From Nitrospirota bacterium (GTDB lineage Bacteria; Nitrospirota; JACRHL01): a stretch of 64,000 bases of DNA. How positions within the stretch are numbered: the stretch's first letter is position 1; each line of letters opens with the position of its first letter. The DNA is taken from the NCBI GenBank assembly GCA_016212085.1, contig JACRHL010000003.1, positions 1-64,000 of the forward strand. The letters are read 5' to 3'. Below the pieces are notes generated by a model. That model ran no database searches and was not told where the DNA came from. It was given only the letters and a program-made list of their open reading frames with translations. Shown here piece by piece: positions 34,926 through 43,886 of the stretch. A program made the position numbers and the translations under genes.

Positions 34926-34987
34926 TGTTAGCCTTGCGTTCACGCCCGGTAAGGGGATGTTTAGGTTTCCGTTAGAAACGCGTTAGG
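34926..34987. promoter_or_regulatory. Period-11 GTTA-type repeats resembling tandem Pho boxes
   Basis: Short repeats TGTTAG (34926), CGTTCA (34937), TGTTTAG (34958), CGTTAG (34970) and CGTTAG (34981) lie in register with an 11-base period; the best pair reads CCGTTAG-AAAC-GCGTTAG. PhoB sites are 7-bp direct repeats spaced by 4 bp, usually with GTCA rather than GTTA. They sit between the porin-pstS pair and a divergent secreted-protein gene and could serve either. Confidence 0.45.
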
Positions 34988-35108
34988 CGTGCGCCGCCAG
35001 GTGTTTTTTCGGAGATCAGCCGGGACCGGGGCCGGTGGAAACGCCCGCTCCCGTGCGGTAGAGTTGCCGCATGGGGGGGTTCATTCATCTAACATGGGGG
35101 GAGACGTG

Positions 35109-35693
35109 ATGACCAGCAAACCATGGATGGTCTGTGCACTGGCCGCGGCGCTGCTGGCGCCGCCCGTTGCGGCGTGGGCGGCGGAGGGTGGCGATCCCGC
35201 CGCTCCGGCGCTGCTGGCGCAGTCCGGCGACGCGGACATGGACCCGGATCGGACCATGGACCAGGACATGGACCGGACCCGCGACCGCGACGCGGAACGG
35301 CTCATGGAGCGGATGCACCACGACGTGGGCATCTCCGCCTCCGAGCAGCATCAGTTGCAGGTGGCGACGTCGCACTACCTGAGCAACGGCGGTGACGAAA
35401 AAAACCTGCGCGAGGTGCTTCAGCTCGCCCTGCGCAACAACTGCCGCGATACCTGCATGGAGGACGCGGTGCGCGCCATGAACCGCGAGATGCACCAGGG
35501 GGCGACCGGCGCCCAGGCGCGGGAGCGCGTGGAGGACGCCATCCGCTACGCCGCCAGCCAGGGCGGCGGCGCGGATGACATGGGCGACCGCCTGCGCGAC
35601 CGGCTGAACCTGCGCGACCGCGACGCGGGCATGCCCATGCACCCCATGGACGGCAGCGGCATGGGTGGCGGCATGGGCGGCGGGCGCCGCTAG
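35109..35693 (+). CDS. Secreted acidic/basic Asp-Arg-Met-rich protein, unknown
   Basis: The 194-residue precursor has a signal peptide ending PPVAAWAAEGGD. The mature N-terminus is a run of charged MD/DR repeats (DMDPDRTMDQDMDRTRDRDA). A helical central part follows (LREVLQLALRNNCRDTCMED) holding two cysteines, and the tail is Met/Gly-rich (GSGMGGGMGGGRR). GGGGGAG precedes the ATG. I do not recognise the family. The Pho-box-like repeats lie upstream. Confidence 0.7.
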   Translation: MTSKPWMVCALAAALLAPPVAAWAAEGGDPAAPALLAQSGDADMDPDRTMDQDMDRTRDRDAERLMERMHHDVGISASEQHQLQVATSHYLSNGGDEKNLREVLQLALRNNCRDTCMEDAVRAMNREMHQGATGAQARERVEDAIRYAASQGGGADDMGDRLRDRLNLRDRDAGMPMHPMDGSGMGGGMGGGRR

Positions 35694-35702
35694 CGGGAAG
35701 GC

Positions 35703-36356
35703 CTAATCGAACTGGGTGCGGAAGGCTGCGAAGGTCTCCCGGAGCGCGCCCAGTTCATCGCGCAGGGCCGCCACCTCCCGCTCCAGCGCCGCTAGGCGCT
35801 CGTCCTCGCCGCGCACGGTGAGCACGGCCCGCTCCAGCGGCAGCTCGGGATCGGGCAAATCCGGCATGCCGCACAGCAGGTGCGCGTAGCGGCACTCCTT
35901 GCGCCCCGGCTCGCGGGGCAGTTGCACCACCACCGGCTCCGCGCGGCCCGCCAAGGCCTCCAGCACCGCCTGCACCCCCTCCAGGGAGGGGAATTCGTGC
36001 ATGCGCGCGGCACGGCCGCGCAGCTCGCCCACGGTTTGCGGCCCACGCAGCATCAGCTCGCACATCAGGGCCAGCTCCGCGTCGTCCAGCGGCACCTTTT
36101 CCAGCAGCACGTGGCGGTATTTGGGCACCTTGCTGCCCGCCATGATGGTACGCACCAGCACCCCCTTGTCCTGCAACCGCTCCAGCCCGCGTGCCACGGC
36201 GGTATCGTCCAGGGCCATGAGCGGGTGGCGGTTGTTCTTCTGGTTGCAGGCGTGGGTGAGGGCGTTCAGGGTCATCGGATAGTATTCCGGGGTGGTGATC
36301 GATTTCTCGATCAGGCCGCCGATGATGCGCGCCTCGATGTCGGTCAGTTGCAGCAA
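35703..36356 (-). CDS. yceH: DUF480 protein YceH
   Basis: This 217-residue protein is close in length and sequence to E. coli YceH (215 residues): LTDIEARIIGGLIEKSITTP, ACNQKNNRHPLMALDD and MLRGPQTVGELRGRAARMHE match well. The family has winged-helix folds and an unknown role. The start is a TTG at 36356 with GGAGGGGG ahead of it; the in-frame region upstream to 36479 lacks coding character. The C-terminus is a coiled coil (LAALEREVAALRDELGALRE). Confidence 0.92.
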   Translation of the reverse strand: MLQLTDIEARIIGGLIEKSITTPEYYPMTLNALTHACNQKNNRHPLMALDDTAVARGLERLQDKGVLVRTIMAGSKVPKYRHVLLEKVPLDDAELALMCELMLRGPQTVGELRGRAARMHEFPSLEGVQAVLEALAGRAEPVVVQLPREPGRKECRYAHLLCGMPDLPDPELPLERAVLTVRGEDERLAALEREVAALRDELGALRETFAAFRTQFD

Positions 36357-36410
36357 CGTTTCCCCCTCCAGGATGGGTGCCGGTTTCCGCCCGGTGCGGA
36401 TCGCACACCC

Positions 36411-36416
36411 ATTATA
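36411..36416 (-). promoter_or_regulatory. TATAAT -10 element upstream of yceH
   Basis: On the minus strand TATAAT lies 54 bases before the yceH TTG. No -35 of good quality is visible. Confidence 0.4.
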
Positions 36417-36562
36417 CGGTCCGGCCGCGGCCGGATCCGCCCGCAAGGTGGAAATCCCGCCCCGATTCCCGCCGTTCACCCGGAAATGCGCTAGAATCCG
36501 CCATCTCCGCGCCCCGCCGGGGGCGGCTCGGTTGTTTCAACCACGGTGTTCGGGGAGGTTCC

Positions 36563-38209
36563 ATGGCCGGCGGCCGCAAGGCGTCGTCTGGGCGCTATTC
36601 CACCACCCTCCTCAAGGGCGACCTGTTCGGCGGCGTGACCGCCGCGGTGGTGGCCCTGCCGCTGGCGCTCGCGTTCGGCGTGGCGTCGGGCCTGGGGCCG
36701 GTGGCGGGGCTGTATGGGGCCATCATCGTCGGCTTCTTCGCCGCCGTGTTCGGCGGCACCGCCGTGCAGGTGTCGGGCCCCACCGGGCCGATGACCGTGG
36801 TCATGGCCGCCACCGTCACCCAGTTCGCGCACAACCCGGCGCTGGCGTTCACCGCCGTGTTCCTGGGCGGTCTGCTGCAAATCCTGTTCAGCCGCCTGCG
36901 CCTGGGGCGCTACATCACCTACATCCCCGCCCCGGTCATCTCCGGCTTCATGAGCGGCGTGGGCTGCATCATCATCATCCTCCAGGTCGCCCCCCTGTTC
37001 GGCCACCCCAACCCCGACGCGGGGGTGTACAAGACATTGGTGGACCTGCCGGGTTCCGTGCTCTCGCCCCACCGGGGGCCCCTGGCGGTGGGCCTGGTCA
37101 CCCTGCTCATCACCATCTACTGGCCGCAACGCCTGCGCCGCGCGCTGCCCGCGCCGCTGGTGGGGCTGGCGGCGGGCGCGGTGCTGGCGCTGCTGGCATT
37201 TCCGGCGGCGCCGGTGATCGGGCCGATCCCCCACGCGCTGCCCGTCTTGCGGATGCCCGACCTGGAGTTCGGCTACATCCCCGACGTGCTGCGCGCCGCG
37301 TTCACGCTGGCCTTGCTGGGCAGCATCGACAGCCTGTTGACCTCGCTCATCGCCGACAGCGTGACCCGCAGCCAGCACCACTCGGACCGCGAGCTCATGG
37401 GCCAGGGCATCGGCAACGCCCTGGCGGGGCTGTTCGGCGCCGTCCCCGGCGCCGGCGCCACCATGCGCACCATGGTCAACATCGGCGCCGGCGGCCGCAC
37501 GCGCGTGTCCGGCGCCGTGCACGCGGCGGTGCTGCTGGTGCTGATGCTGGGCCTTTCGCCGCTGGTGGAGCACATTCCGCTGGCGGCGCTGGCGGCCATC
37601 CTGCTCCGGGTGGGGTGGGAAATCATCGACTGGCCGTTCCTGCGCCTGCTCGGCCGGGCCGACAAGGAGGAGATGTTCGTCGCCCTCCTGGTGGCCCTGC
37701 TCACCATCGCCGTGGACCTCATCACGGCGGTGGGGGTGGGTATCATCGTCGCCAACCTGATCTCGGCCAGGGCCCTTTCCGCCCAGCAGCTGGCACAGCT
37801 CAAGATGGTGTCGTCGGACGCGGACATCGCCCCCCTCTCGGAGACGGAGCGCGCCCTGCTGCGCGAGGCGAACGGCTCGGTCCTGCTGTTGCACCTGTCG
37901 GGGCCGTTCTCGTTCTGCTCCGCCAAGGACATGGTCCGGCGCCTGCCGGTCATCGGCGGCACCCACCACCGGGCACTGGTGGTGGACCTGGGCGATGTGA
38001 CCATGGTGGACAGCTCCGCAGCCCTGGCCATCCGCGAGATGCTGGAAACCTTCCTGGAGCGCGGCGCCCCGGTGTTCGTGTCCGGCGAGGGGGAGGCGGT
38101 GGCCCGGCTGGCGCGCATGGAGGCCCTCAAGGCGCTGCCCACCGGCAACCGGGTGGCCACGCGCGCGGAGGCCATCCGCCTGGCGGTGGCCGCCGTCCGC
38201 GACGGCTGA
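36563..38209 (+). CDS. SulP-family anion transporter with STAS domain
   Basis: The 548-residue protein has the SulP core: LLKGDLFGGVTAAVVALPLA at the start, VSGPTGPMTVVMAATVTQFA, and IPAPVISGFMSGVGCIIIIL. GSIDSLLTSLIADSVTRSQH is next, and the C-terminal STAS domain has VVDLGDVTMVDSSAALAIRE with the Asp-Ser pair of anti-sigma antagonists. Such carriers move sulfate, bicarbonate or other anions. GGGGAGG precedes the ATG. The substrate is not assigned. A terminator follows 220 bases later. Confidence 0.93.
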   Translation: MAGGRKASSGRYSTTLLKGDLFGGVTAAVVALPLALAFGVASGLGPVAGLYGAIIVGFFAAVFGGTAVQVSGPTGPMTVVMAATVTQFAHNPALAFTAVFLGGLLQILFSRLRLGRYITYIPAPVISGFMSGVGCIIIILQVAPLFGHPNPDAGVYKTLVDLPGSVLSPHRGPLAVGLVTLLITIYWPQRLRRALPAPLVGLAAGAVLALLAFPAAPVIGPIPHALPVLRMPDLEFGYIPDVLRAAFTLALLGSIDSLLTSLIADSVTRSQHHSDRELMGQGIGNALAGLFGAVPGAGATMRTMVNIGAGGRTRVSGAVHAAVLLVLMLGLSPLVEHIPLAALAAILLRVGWEIIDWPFLRLLGRADKEEMFVALLVALLTIAVDLITAVGVGIIVANLISARALSAQQLAQLKMVSSDADIAPLSETERALLREANGSVLLLHLSGPFSFCSAKDMVRRLPVIGGTHHRALVVDLGDVTMVDSSAALAIREMLETFLERGAPVFVSGEGEAVARLARMEALKALPTGNRVATRAEAIRLAVAAVRDG

Positions 38210-38234
38210 CCCACCCCGCGCGCCGCCCCATGGG

Positions 38235-38430
38235 CAATCGTGGCACCGGCAACCCGGTGCGAAAGGGTGACCGGCACCCTCCTGGACGGCGGCCGGCCCG
38301 CCATCACTCCGGCGCGCGGGTTGCCGGAGGCCCTGAAGCCGCGTACCATCGAGATCGGCGGCGGTCCTCCGGCCGATGAACGGTACGGAGGGCGCCGCCG
38401 CCTGACGCGGCGCGGAGCGGACAACGCAAC
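38235..38430 (+). other. Candidate structured RNA (run of hairpins) between SulP gene and protease gene
   Basis: No gene fits in this 343-base gap. On one strand it contains consecutive perfect stems: GCACCGG/CCGGTGC (38243-38260), GGGTG/CACCC (38265-38279), GGCGG/CCGCC (38288-38302) and CTCCGGC/GCCGGAG (38307-38329). A two-part stem CGTACC/GGTACG with inner ATCGGC/GCCGAT (38342-38387) follows, then GCGCCGC/GCGGCGC (38392-38413) and a terminator. It may be a structured 3' UTR, a riboswitch-like element or a small RNA. It matches no class I could recall. High GC makes chance hairpins common. Confidence 0.4.
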
Positions 38431-38472
38431 GCGGGCCGGGTTTCCCACGGCGGAGCCCGGCCCGCCTTTTTT
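38431..38472 (+). terminator. Rho-independent terminator before protease gene
   Basis: A perfect 10-bp stem (GCGGGCCGGG at 38431-38440 with CCCGGCCCGC at 38456-38465) with a 15-base loop is followed by CTTTTTT on the plus strand. It would end the SulP transcript or a small RNA. The next gene starts 80 bases downstream. Confidence 0.88.
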
Positions 38473-38552
38473 CCTGGGAGCCGGGGGTACCGTCCACGTG
38501 GTGCCACCAGGAGACGGCGGCCCGGACAACTTCGCACATGAGGTGATTTGCC

Positions 38553-39923
38553 ATGACACGATGGCGTGCTTCCCTGCCCCTTCTGGCGACGGCCGCCCTG
38601 GTCGCCCTGCTGGCGCCCGGCCGGGCCCTGCCCTCGGTCCCCGAGGAGACCATTCCCACCCTGGCCCCCATGCTGGAACGGGTGATGCCGGGGGTGGTCA
38701 ACATCTCCACCCGCTCGCGGGTGCGGATGCCCCAGAACCCCCTGTTCAGCGACCCGTTCTTCCGGCGTTTCTTCAACGTCCCCGACATGCCCCAGGAGCA
38801 GGAGCGGCAGAACCTCGGCTCCGGCGTGGTGGTGGACGCGGCGGGCGGCCACATCCTCACCAACAACCACGTGATCGCCGGCGCCGACGAGGTGACCGTG
38901 ACCCTGCGCGACGGCCGCACCCTGAACGCCAGGATCGTCGGCGCCGACGCGGAGGCGGACGTGGCGGTGATCCAGGTGGAGGCGGACAACCTCAGTGCCG
39001 TGCCGCTGGCCAACTCGGACGCACTGCGGGTGGGCGACTACGTGGTGGCCATCGGCAACCCGTTCGGCCTGGGGCAGACGGTCACCTCGGGCATCGTCAG
39101 CGCCCTGGGCCGCTCGGGCCTGGGCATCGAGGGGTACGAGGACTTCATCCAGACCGACGCCTCCATCAACCCCGGCAACTCCGGCGGCGCGCTGGTGAAC
39201 CTGAAGGGCGAACTGGTGGGCATCAACACCGCCATCGTCGGCCCCAGCGGCGGCAACGTGGGCATCGGCTTCGCCATCCCCACCAACATGGCCCGCTCCA
39301 TCATGGGCCAGCTCATCGAGTTCGGCGAGGTGCGGCGCGGCAAGCTGGGGGTGCTCATCCAGGAGCTCACGCCGGAGCTGGCCGACATGTTCGGCATCCC
39401 GCCCGGCAGCGGCGTGGTGGTCAGCCAGGTGGTGGAGGGCGGGCCCGCCGCCCAAGCCGGCGTGCTCGCCGGCGACGTGATCACCCGCATCAACGGCCAG
39501 CCGGTGCCCAGCGTGACCGCCCTGCGCAACGCCATCGGCCTGCAACGGGTGGGCACCGAGGTGCAGGTTCTGGTGCTGCGCGACGGCAAGGAACAGGCCT
39601 TCAAGATGGTGGTCAGCGGCGAGGAGGCGCGCGTCAAGGGCGCCGCACCCGCCGACGTGCCGGCCCTGGCGGGCGCGACGCTGGGCCCCATTCCCAACGA
39701 CCATCCCCTGCGCGGGGAGGTGGAGGGGGTGGCGGTGCTCCAGGTCATGGCCGACAGCAACGCGGCGGCGGCGGGCCTGCGCCAGGGCGACATCATCACC
39801 GCGGTGAACCGGCAACCGGTCGTATCCGTGCAGGACGTGGAACGCGCCGCGAAGCAGGGCGACCGTGGCCTGCTCATCCACCTCAGGCGCGGCAACGCGG
39901 CCCTGTTCATCGTGATCCGGTAG
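38553..39923 (+). CDS. degQ: HtrA/DegQ-type periplasmic serine protease
   Basis: The 456-residue precursor has a signal peptide (LPLLATAALVALLAPGRALP). The catalytic triad of S1C proteases is visible: H106 in LTNNHVIAGAD, D136 in GADAEADVAVIQVEAD and S210 in SINPGNSGGALVNL. Two PDZ domains follow (about 260-345 and 370-455), with VVSQVVEGGPAAQAGVLAGD and VAVLQVMADSNAAAAGLRQG. It degrades or refolds damaged envelope proteins. The symbol degQ is by family; DegP and DegS cannot be told apart with certainty, but two PDZ domains exclude DegS. Confidence 0.92.
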   Translation: MTRWRASLPLLATAALVALLAPGRALPSVPEETIPTLAPMLERVMPGVVNISTRSRVRMPQNPLFSDPFFRRFFNVPDMPQEQERQNLGSGVVVDAAGGHILTNNHVIAGADEVTVTLRDGRTLNARIVGADAEADVAVIQVEADNLSAVPLANSDALRVGDYVVAIGNPFGLGQTVTSGIVSALGRSGLGIEGYEDFIQTDASINPGNSGGALVNLKGELVGINTAIVGPSGGNVGIGFAIPTNMARSIMGQLIEFGEVRRGKLGVLIQELTPELADMFGIPPGSGVVVSQVVEGGPAAQAGVLAGDVITRINGQPVPSVTALRNAIGLQRVGTEVQVLVLRDGKEQAFKMVVSGEEARVKGAAPADVPALAGATLGPIPNDHPLRGEVEGVAVLQVMADSNAAAAGLRQGDIITAVNRQPVVSVQDVERAAKQGDRGLLIHLRRGNAALFIVIR

Positions 39924-39979
39924 GACACCGGCGCGCCGGCGGGCCCGCCCCACGCGGCCCGCCGGCGCGGACCCGCCCC

Positions 39980-40894
39980 ATGAACCCGACCCCCCTTGCC
40001 GACCGGCTGCGGGACCACGTGCGCTTCCTGGCGGACGGCGTGGGCCCGCGCGGCCTGTTCGCGCCGGATGCGCTGGCGGCCGCGGCCGACGGCCTGGCCA
40101 CGCGCCTGGAAGGCATGGGCTACCCGGTGCGCCGCGAGGCGGCGCACGCGGCGGAGGGCCTCTCCCACAACCTGGTGGCGGAACGCGCCGGCGCGGGGCA
40201 CAACCCGGACGTGTGGCTGGTGGGCGCCCACTACGACACGGTGCCCACCACCCCCGGCGCCGACGACAACGCCAGCGGCGTGGCGGTGCTGCTCGAAATC
40301 GCCCGCGCGTTCGGCGCCAGCGCGCCCTGGGACACGGTGCGCTTCGTGTGCTTCACCAACGAGGAGATGCCCTACTTCAGCACCAACTCCCAGGGGGCGA
40401 TGGTACACGCCAAGGGGTGCCGGGCACGGGGCGAGCGGGTGCGGCTGATGCTGTCCCTGGAGATGCTGGGGTTCTACAGCGGCGCGCCGGACAGCCAGCG
40501 CTACCCCCTGGGGGTGGGGCTGTGCCGCCCCAGGCAGGGCAACTTCGTGGCCATGGTGGGCAGCCGCCGCCACGGCCGGGTGCTGCGCGACCTGGTGGCC
40601 GGATTCCAGGCGGCCAGCGACTTTCCGGTGCAGCACCTGGCCACGCCGGTGTGGATGCCCGCCCTGGTACGCAGCGACCACTTCGCCTTCTGGCTGAACG
40701 GCTACCCGGCGGTGATGGTCACCGACACCGCCGACTTCCGCAACCCCCACTACCACGGCCCGGCGGACACGCCGGACACCCTGGACTACGATGCCATGGC
40801 GCGGGTGACGACGGGCCTGGCCGGGGCACTCATGCGCCTGGCCGGGGTGCCTCTCCACCCGATAGCTACGGCATCAGCGTCACGTCGGCGCTAA
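39980..40894 (+). CDS. M28-family zinc peptidase
   Basis: This 304-residue metallopeptidase domain has the zinc-binding residues in VWLVGAHYDTVPTTPGADDN (His, Asp). The catalytic Glu pair is in FVCFTNEEMPYFSTN, and the distal His is in FRNPHYHGPADTPDTLDYDA. The ATG at 39980 is used; the open frame upstream is a shadow of the protease gene. No signal peptide is evident, so it may be cytoplasmic. Its last 29 bases overlap the end of the convergent surface-protein gene. Confidence 0.88.
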   Translation: MNPTPLADRLRDHVRFLADGVGPRGLFAPDALAAAADGLATRLEGMGYPVRREAAHAAEGLSHNLVAERAGAGHNPDVWLVGAHYDTVPTTPGADDNASGVAVLLEIARAFGASAPWDTVRFVCFTNEEMPYFSTNSQGAMVHAKGCRARGERVRLMLSLEMLGFYSGAPDSQRYPLGVGLCRPRQGNFVAMVGSRRHGRVLRDLVAGFQAASDFPVQHLATPVWMPALVRSDHFAFWLNGYPAVMVTDTADFRNPHYHGPADTPDTLDYDAMARVTTGLAGALMRLAGVPLHPIATASASRRR

Positions 40895-43886
40895 TGCCGG
40901 CGGCGCCGCCGGCGCCGTTCTGGCCGGGCACGCCCGCGCCGGCGCCCTGGCCGCCCGCGCCGCCGCTGCCGCCCGCGCCGCCGGCCCCCACCGTGACCGT
41001 GTTGCCGGAGAGCGTCGGGTTCGAGGCCACGCCGCCGAGGGCGACGCCCAGCACGCCGTGGGAGCGCCCTCCCGCGCCGCCACCGCCACCGCCGCCGCCG
41101 GAACCATCACCCCCCGCGCCGCCGTTGCCGCCGGAGGCGGTGCCCGCCGCAAGGCCTGCCAGGCCGCCGGACGCCCCCAGGGCGCCGTCACCACCCGGTC
41201 CGCCGTTGCCGCCCGCGCCGCCGCCGGCGCTTTCGAGGGCGTTGGCGGTGATCACCGGCGCGGTCCCGATCAGGTAGATCGCGTAACTGCCGCCGCCGCC
41301 GCGTCCGCCATATCCGGCAAAGCCGCCGCAGCCGCCCGCGCCGCCCCCGCCGCCACCGGAGCCCGTGTCCCGCTGGGTGGGGCTGGCGGCGATGGTGCCG
41401 CCGCCCGCGCCGCCACCACCACCGCCCCCACCGTGGCCCCCCACGCCGCCCCCGGCGCCCGGTGCGGCGACAAACTGCCCGGAAGCGGTGTTCACCGCGC
41501 CGTCGGAGCCCGCCGCGCCGCCCACTCCGGCGGCACCCGGCGCGCCATCCGCGCCGTCCTGGCCGGGGCCGGCGGCGATGGCCTGGGTCTCGTCACCCGC
41601 CGCGCCGCCCAGGCCGCCGTTGCCGCCCACGGCGCCGATGCCGTCGCCACCCTCCCCCCCGGCCAGCCCCTGGACGCCGCCCCCGCCCGCGCCGCCGGTG
41701 GCACCGTTGCAGGAGGGGTTCAGACCCGCCACGCCCGCGTTGCCGGCCATGCCGTCCACCACCCCGGCGCCGCCATTGCCCCCCGCGCCGCCGGCGGTGG
41801 CGTTGCCGCCCCCGGCACCGGACGCACCGGGAGCACCGGCCCCGGCGCGGATGCGATTGTCGGCAATGGTCAGGGCGCCCGCCTGGCCGCCCTTCACCTC
41901 GATGCCGATGGCGGTTTCGCCGGCGATGCCGCCGGAGCCAGCGCCCGCCGCGCCCCGCAAGTCGAGCCGGGTGATGCCCGTGGCGGTGTTGATGGCGTTG
42001 GCGCGCATGGCCACCGGCGCGCTGACGGTCACCGGCGTGCGCGCCGACGCCTCACGCTCCCAGCGCCAGGCGCCGGCCTGCACGCTGACGGAAAAACCGC
42101 CGTGGATGCTGGTGCCGTCCGGCACCAGGATGGTCGCCCCCAGGTTCAGCGGGCTGGTGCTCAGGTAGATGTCCTTGCCGCCACCGGCCACCAGCAAGGC
42201 ACCGCCGATGCTGTCCTTCGGGGAGTCGGCGGCGCCGCTGTTGCCCGACGCGCCGTGGGCGGAATCGACGAAGACCGCCGCCGCCCGGTCCTCCACCGCC
42301 ACCACCACCAGGTCGTCGGAACCGCTGTTGCCGCCGGAGTCGGTCACGGTGAGGGTGAAGCGGTAGCTGTTCACGCCGGACGGTGCCGTGAACGACGCCA
42401 CCGCGCCGTCCGCGTTGGTAATGGTCACGCCGCTGGCGGTGGTCCAGGCATAGGCGAGGGTGCCCGCGGGCTGCTCCCGGTCCCAGCTGGCGCTGCCGTC
42501 CAGGGTCACCACCGTGCCCTCGTCCACCAGCAGGTCCGCCCCCACGTCCGCCACCGGCGCCATGTCCGGCAGGGTGGTCCAGCTCCAGGCGGCGGGGTGG
42601 GCGGCGTCGGCGGTGAGCGCCAGCCCCGCCCGGTTCCTGGCGCCGGTGGTCACGTGCACCGTGTACTGGGTGGCGGCGGCCAGCAGGCTGGCGGGCACCA
42701 GGGTCGCGCGCTGCTGGGCGGCGTCGTAGCTGAGCAGGGTGGGCACCACGGCGGCGCCGGGGCCGGCCAGGTACACCGTGGCGGCGGTGAGGGTGGCCGC
42801 GTCCATCGGGTCGCCGAAGGTGACCTGGATGGTGGGCTGGAAGCCCACGTTGTTGGCGTTGGCCTGGGGGCTCTTGGCAACCACCAGGGGCGGCGTGGCG
42901 TCCGGCGGCCACACGGTGACGGACACCTGGTCCGTGTGGCTGGCGGCGCCGTCGCTGAGGGTCAGGCTGAAGCTGTACACCACGTCCACGGCATGCATGG
43001 GGGCGTCGAAACCGGCCACGGCGCCGGTTGCGCCGGTGAGCGCCGGGGTGGGGGCGCCGGGCACGTCGGCCCCCAGGTACAGCCACTGGTAGGTGGCGGT
43101 GGCACCGGGGTTGGCGTTGTCCGTGTCGGGCCCGCCCAGCACCACCGCGTCACCGCCGATGACGGTCTGGTCGTCGCCCGCGTCCGCCACCAGGGCATAG
43201 GGGGGCCGGGTGGCGGGGCGCACGCCGATGGCCACCGTGTCGCCGGCGCTGGCGGTGCCGTCGCCGGCGGTCAGGGCGAAGGTGAGGGTGTCGCCCTTCG
43301 GCAACCGGGGCGCGGTGAAGCCGGCGGTGGCGGTGCCCGCGCCGGACAAGGCCCCCGCCGGCAGCGGGTAGCCGCCGGTCTGCACCCAGGAGAAGGTCAT
43401 GGCATCGCCATCCGGGTCCATGGTGCCGGAGCCGTCCAGGGTCACCGGGTCGCCCCCCTCCACCGGGCGGTCGGGGCCCGCGTCGGTGAGGGGGGCGTGG
43501 TTGCCGGCGGCGCCGGACAGCACCACAACCGTCACCGGGTCCGTGGCGCTGGCGCCGCCGCCCCGCACGGTCAGCTCGAACACCAGCACCTGGTCCGTGG
43601 CGGCGGCGGGCGCGGTGAAGGTGACCACCGCCGTGTGGGTGGCGGACAGGGTCACCGCCGGGCCGGAAAGCTGCGCCCAGGCATGGCTGTCCGGCGGGTG
43701 GATTCCGTCCGGCGCCACGCTGGCGGAGCCGTCCAGGGTAACGATCTGTCCGGGCGTGGCGGTCCGGTTCAGGCCGGCGTCGGCGGTGGGCGGCTTGGAC
43801 ACCACCCCGCTGCCGGACCCACCACAGGCGGAAACCACCAGCGCCGCCACCAGGGCGATCCACACCCGACCCGCCGAACCCCGCAT
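40866..43886 (-). CDS. Very large surface lipoprotein: PKD-like domains, Big_5 domain and Gly-rich repeats
   Basis: The 1006-residue precursor has a lipobox at C21 (LVAALVVSACGGSGSG). Four or five PKD/REJ-type Ig-like domains follow, each starting near TADAGLNRTATPGQIVTLDG or PLTDAGPDRPVEGGDPVTLD. A Big_5-type domain comes next (PPLVVAKSPQANANNVGFQP, VQVTFGDPMD-like), then another PKD unit. The last 340 or so residues are almost pure Gly/Ala/Asn runs (GGAGGNGGAG style) with a few aromatic breaks. This layout suggests a long, outer-surface stalk with a polyglycine-type tip, used for adhesion or matrix contact. Codon composition is extreme (glycine codons GGC/GGT/GGG). Confidence 0.85.
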   Translation of the reverse strand: MRGSAGRVWIALVAALVVSACGGSGSGVVSKPPTADAGLNRTATPGQIVTLDGSASVAPDGIHPPDSHAWAQLSGPAVTLSATHTAVVTFTAPAAATDQVLVFELTVRGGGASATDPVTVVVLSGAAGNHAPLTDAGPDRPVEGGDPVTLDGSGTMDPDGDAMTFSWVQTGGYPLPAGALSGAGTATAGFTAPRLPKGDTLTFALTAGDGTASAGDTVAIGVRPATRPPYALVADAGDDQTVIGGDAVVLGGPDTDNANPGATATYQWLYLGADVPGAPTPALTGATGAVAGFDAPMHAVDVVYSFSLTLSDGAASHTDQVSVTVWPPDATPPLVVAKSPQANANNVGFQPTIQVTFGDPMDAATLTAATVYLAGPGAAVVPTLLSYDAAQQRATLVPASLLAAATQYTVHVTTGARNRAGLALTADAAHPAAWSWTTLPDMAPVADVGADLLVDEGTVVTLDGSASWDREQPAGTLAYAWTTASGVTITNADGAVASFTAPSGVNSYRFTLTVTDSGGNSGSDDLVVVAVEDRAAAVFVDSAHGASGNSGAADSPKDSIGGALLVAGGGKDIYLSTSPLNLGATILVPDGTSIHGGFSVSVQAGAWRWEREASARTPVTVSAPVAMRANAINTATGITRLDLRGAAGAGSGGIAGETAIGIEVKGGQAGALTIADNRIRAGAGAPGASGAGGGNATAGGAGGNGGAGVVDGMAGNAGVAGLNPSCNGATGGAGGGGVQGLAGGEGGDGIGAVGGNGGLGGAAGDETQAIAAGPGQDGADGAPGAAGVGGAAGSDGAVNTASGQFVAAPGAGGGVGGHGGGGGGGGAGGGTIAASPTQRDTGSGGGGGGAGGCGGFAGYGGRGGGGSYAIYLIGTAPVITANALESAGGGAGGNGGPGGDGALGASGGLAGLAAGTASGGNGGAGGDGSGGGGGGGGAGGRSHGVLGVALGGVASNPTLSGNTVTVGAGGAGGSGGAGGQGAGAGVPGQNGAGGAAGISADVTLMP

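Noticed and set aside
41000-43000. Plus-strand proteins rich in Pro/Ala/Arg opposite the surface lipoprotein
   Set aside because: Long open frames arise on both strands from extreme GC and Gly codons. They have no ribosome sites, no domains and no codon logic.
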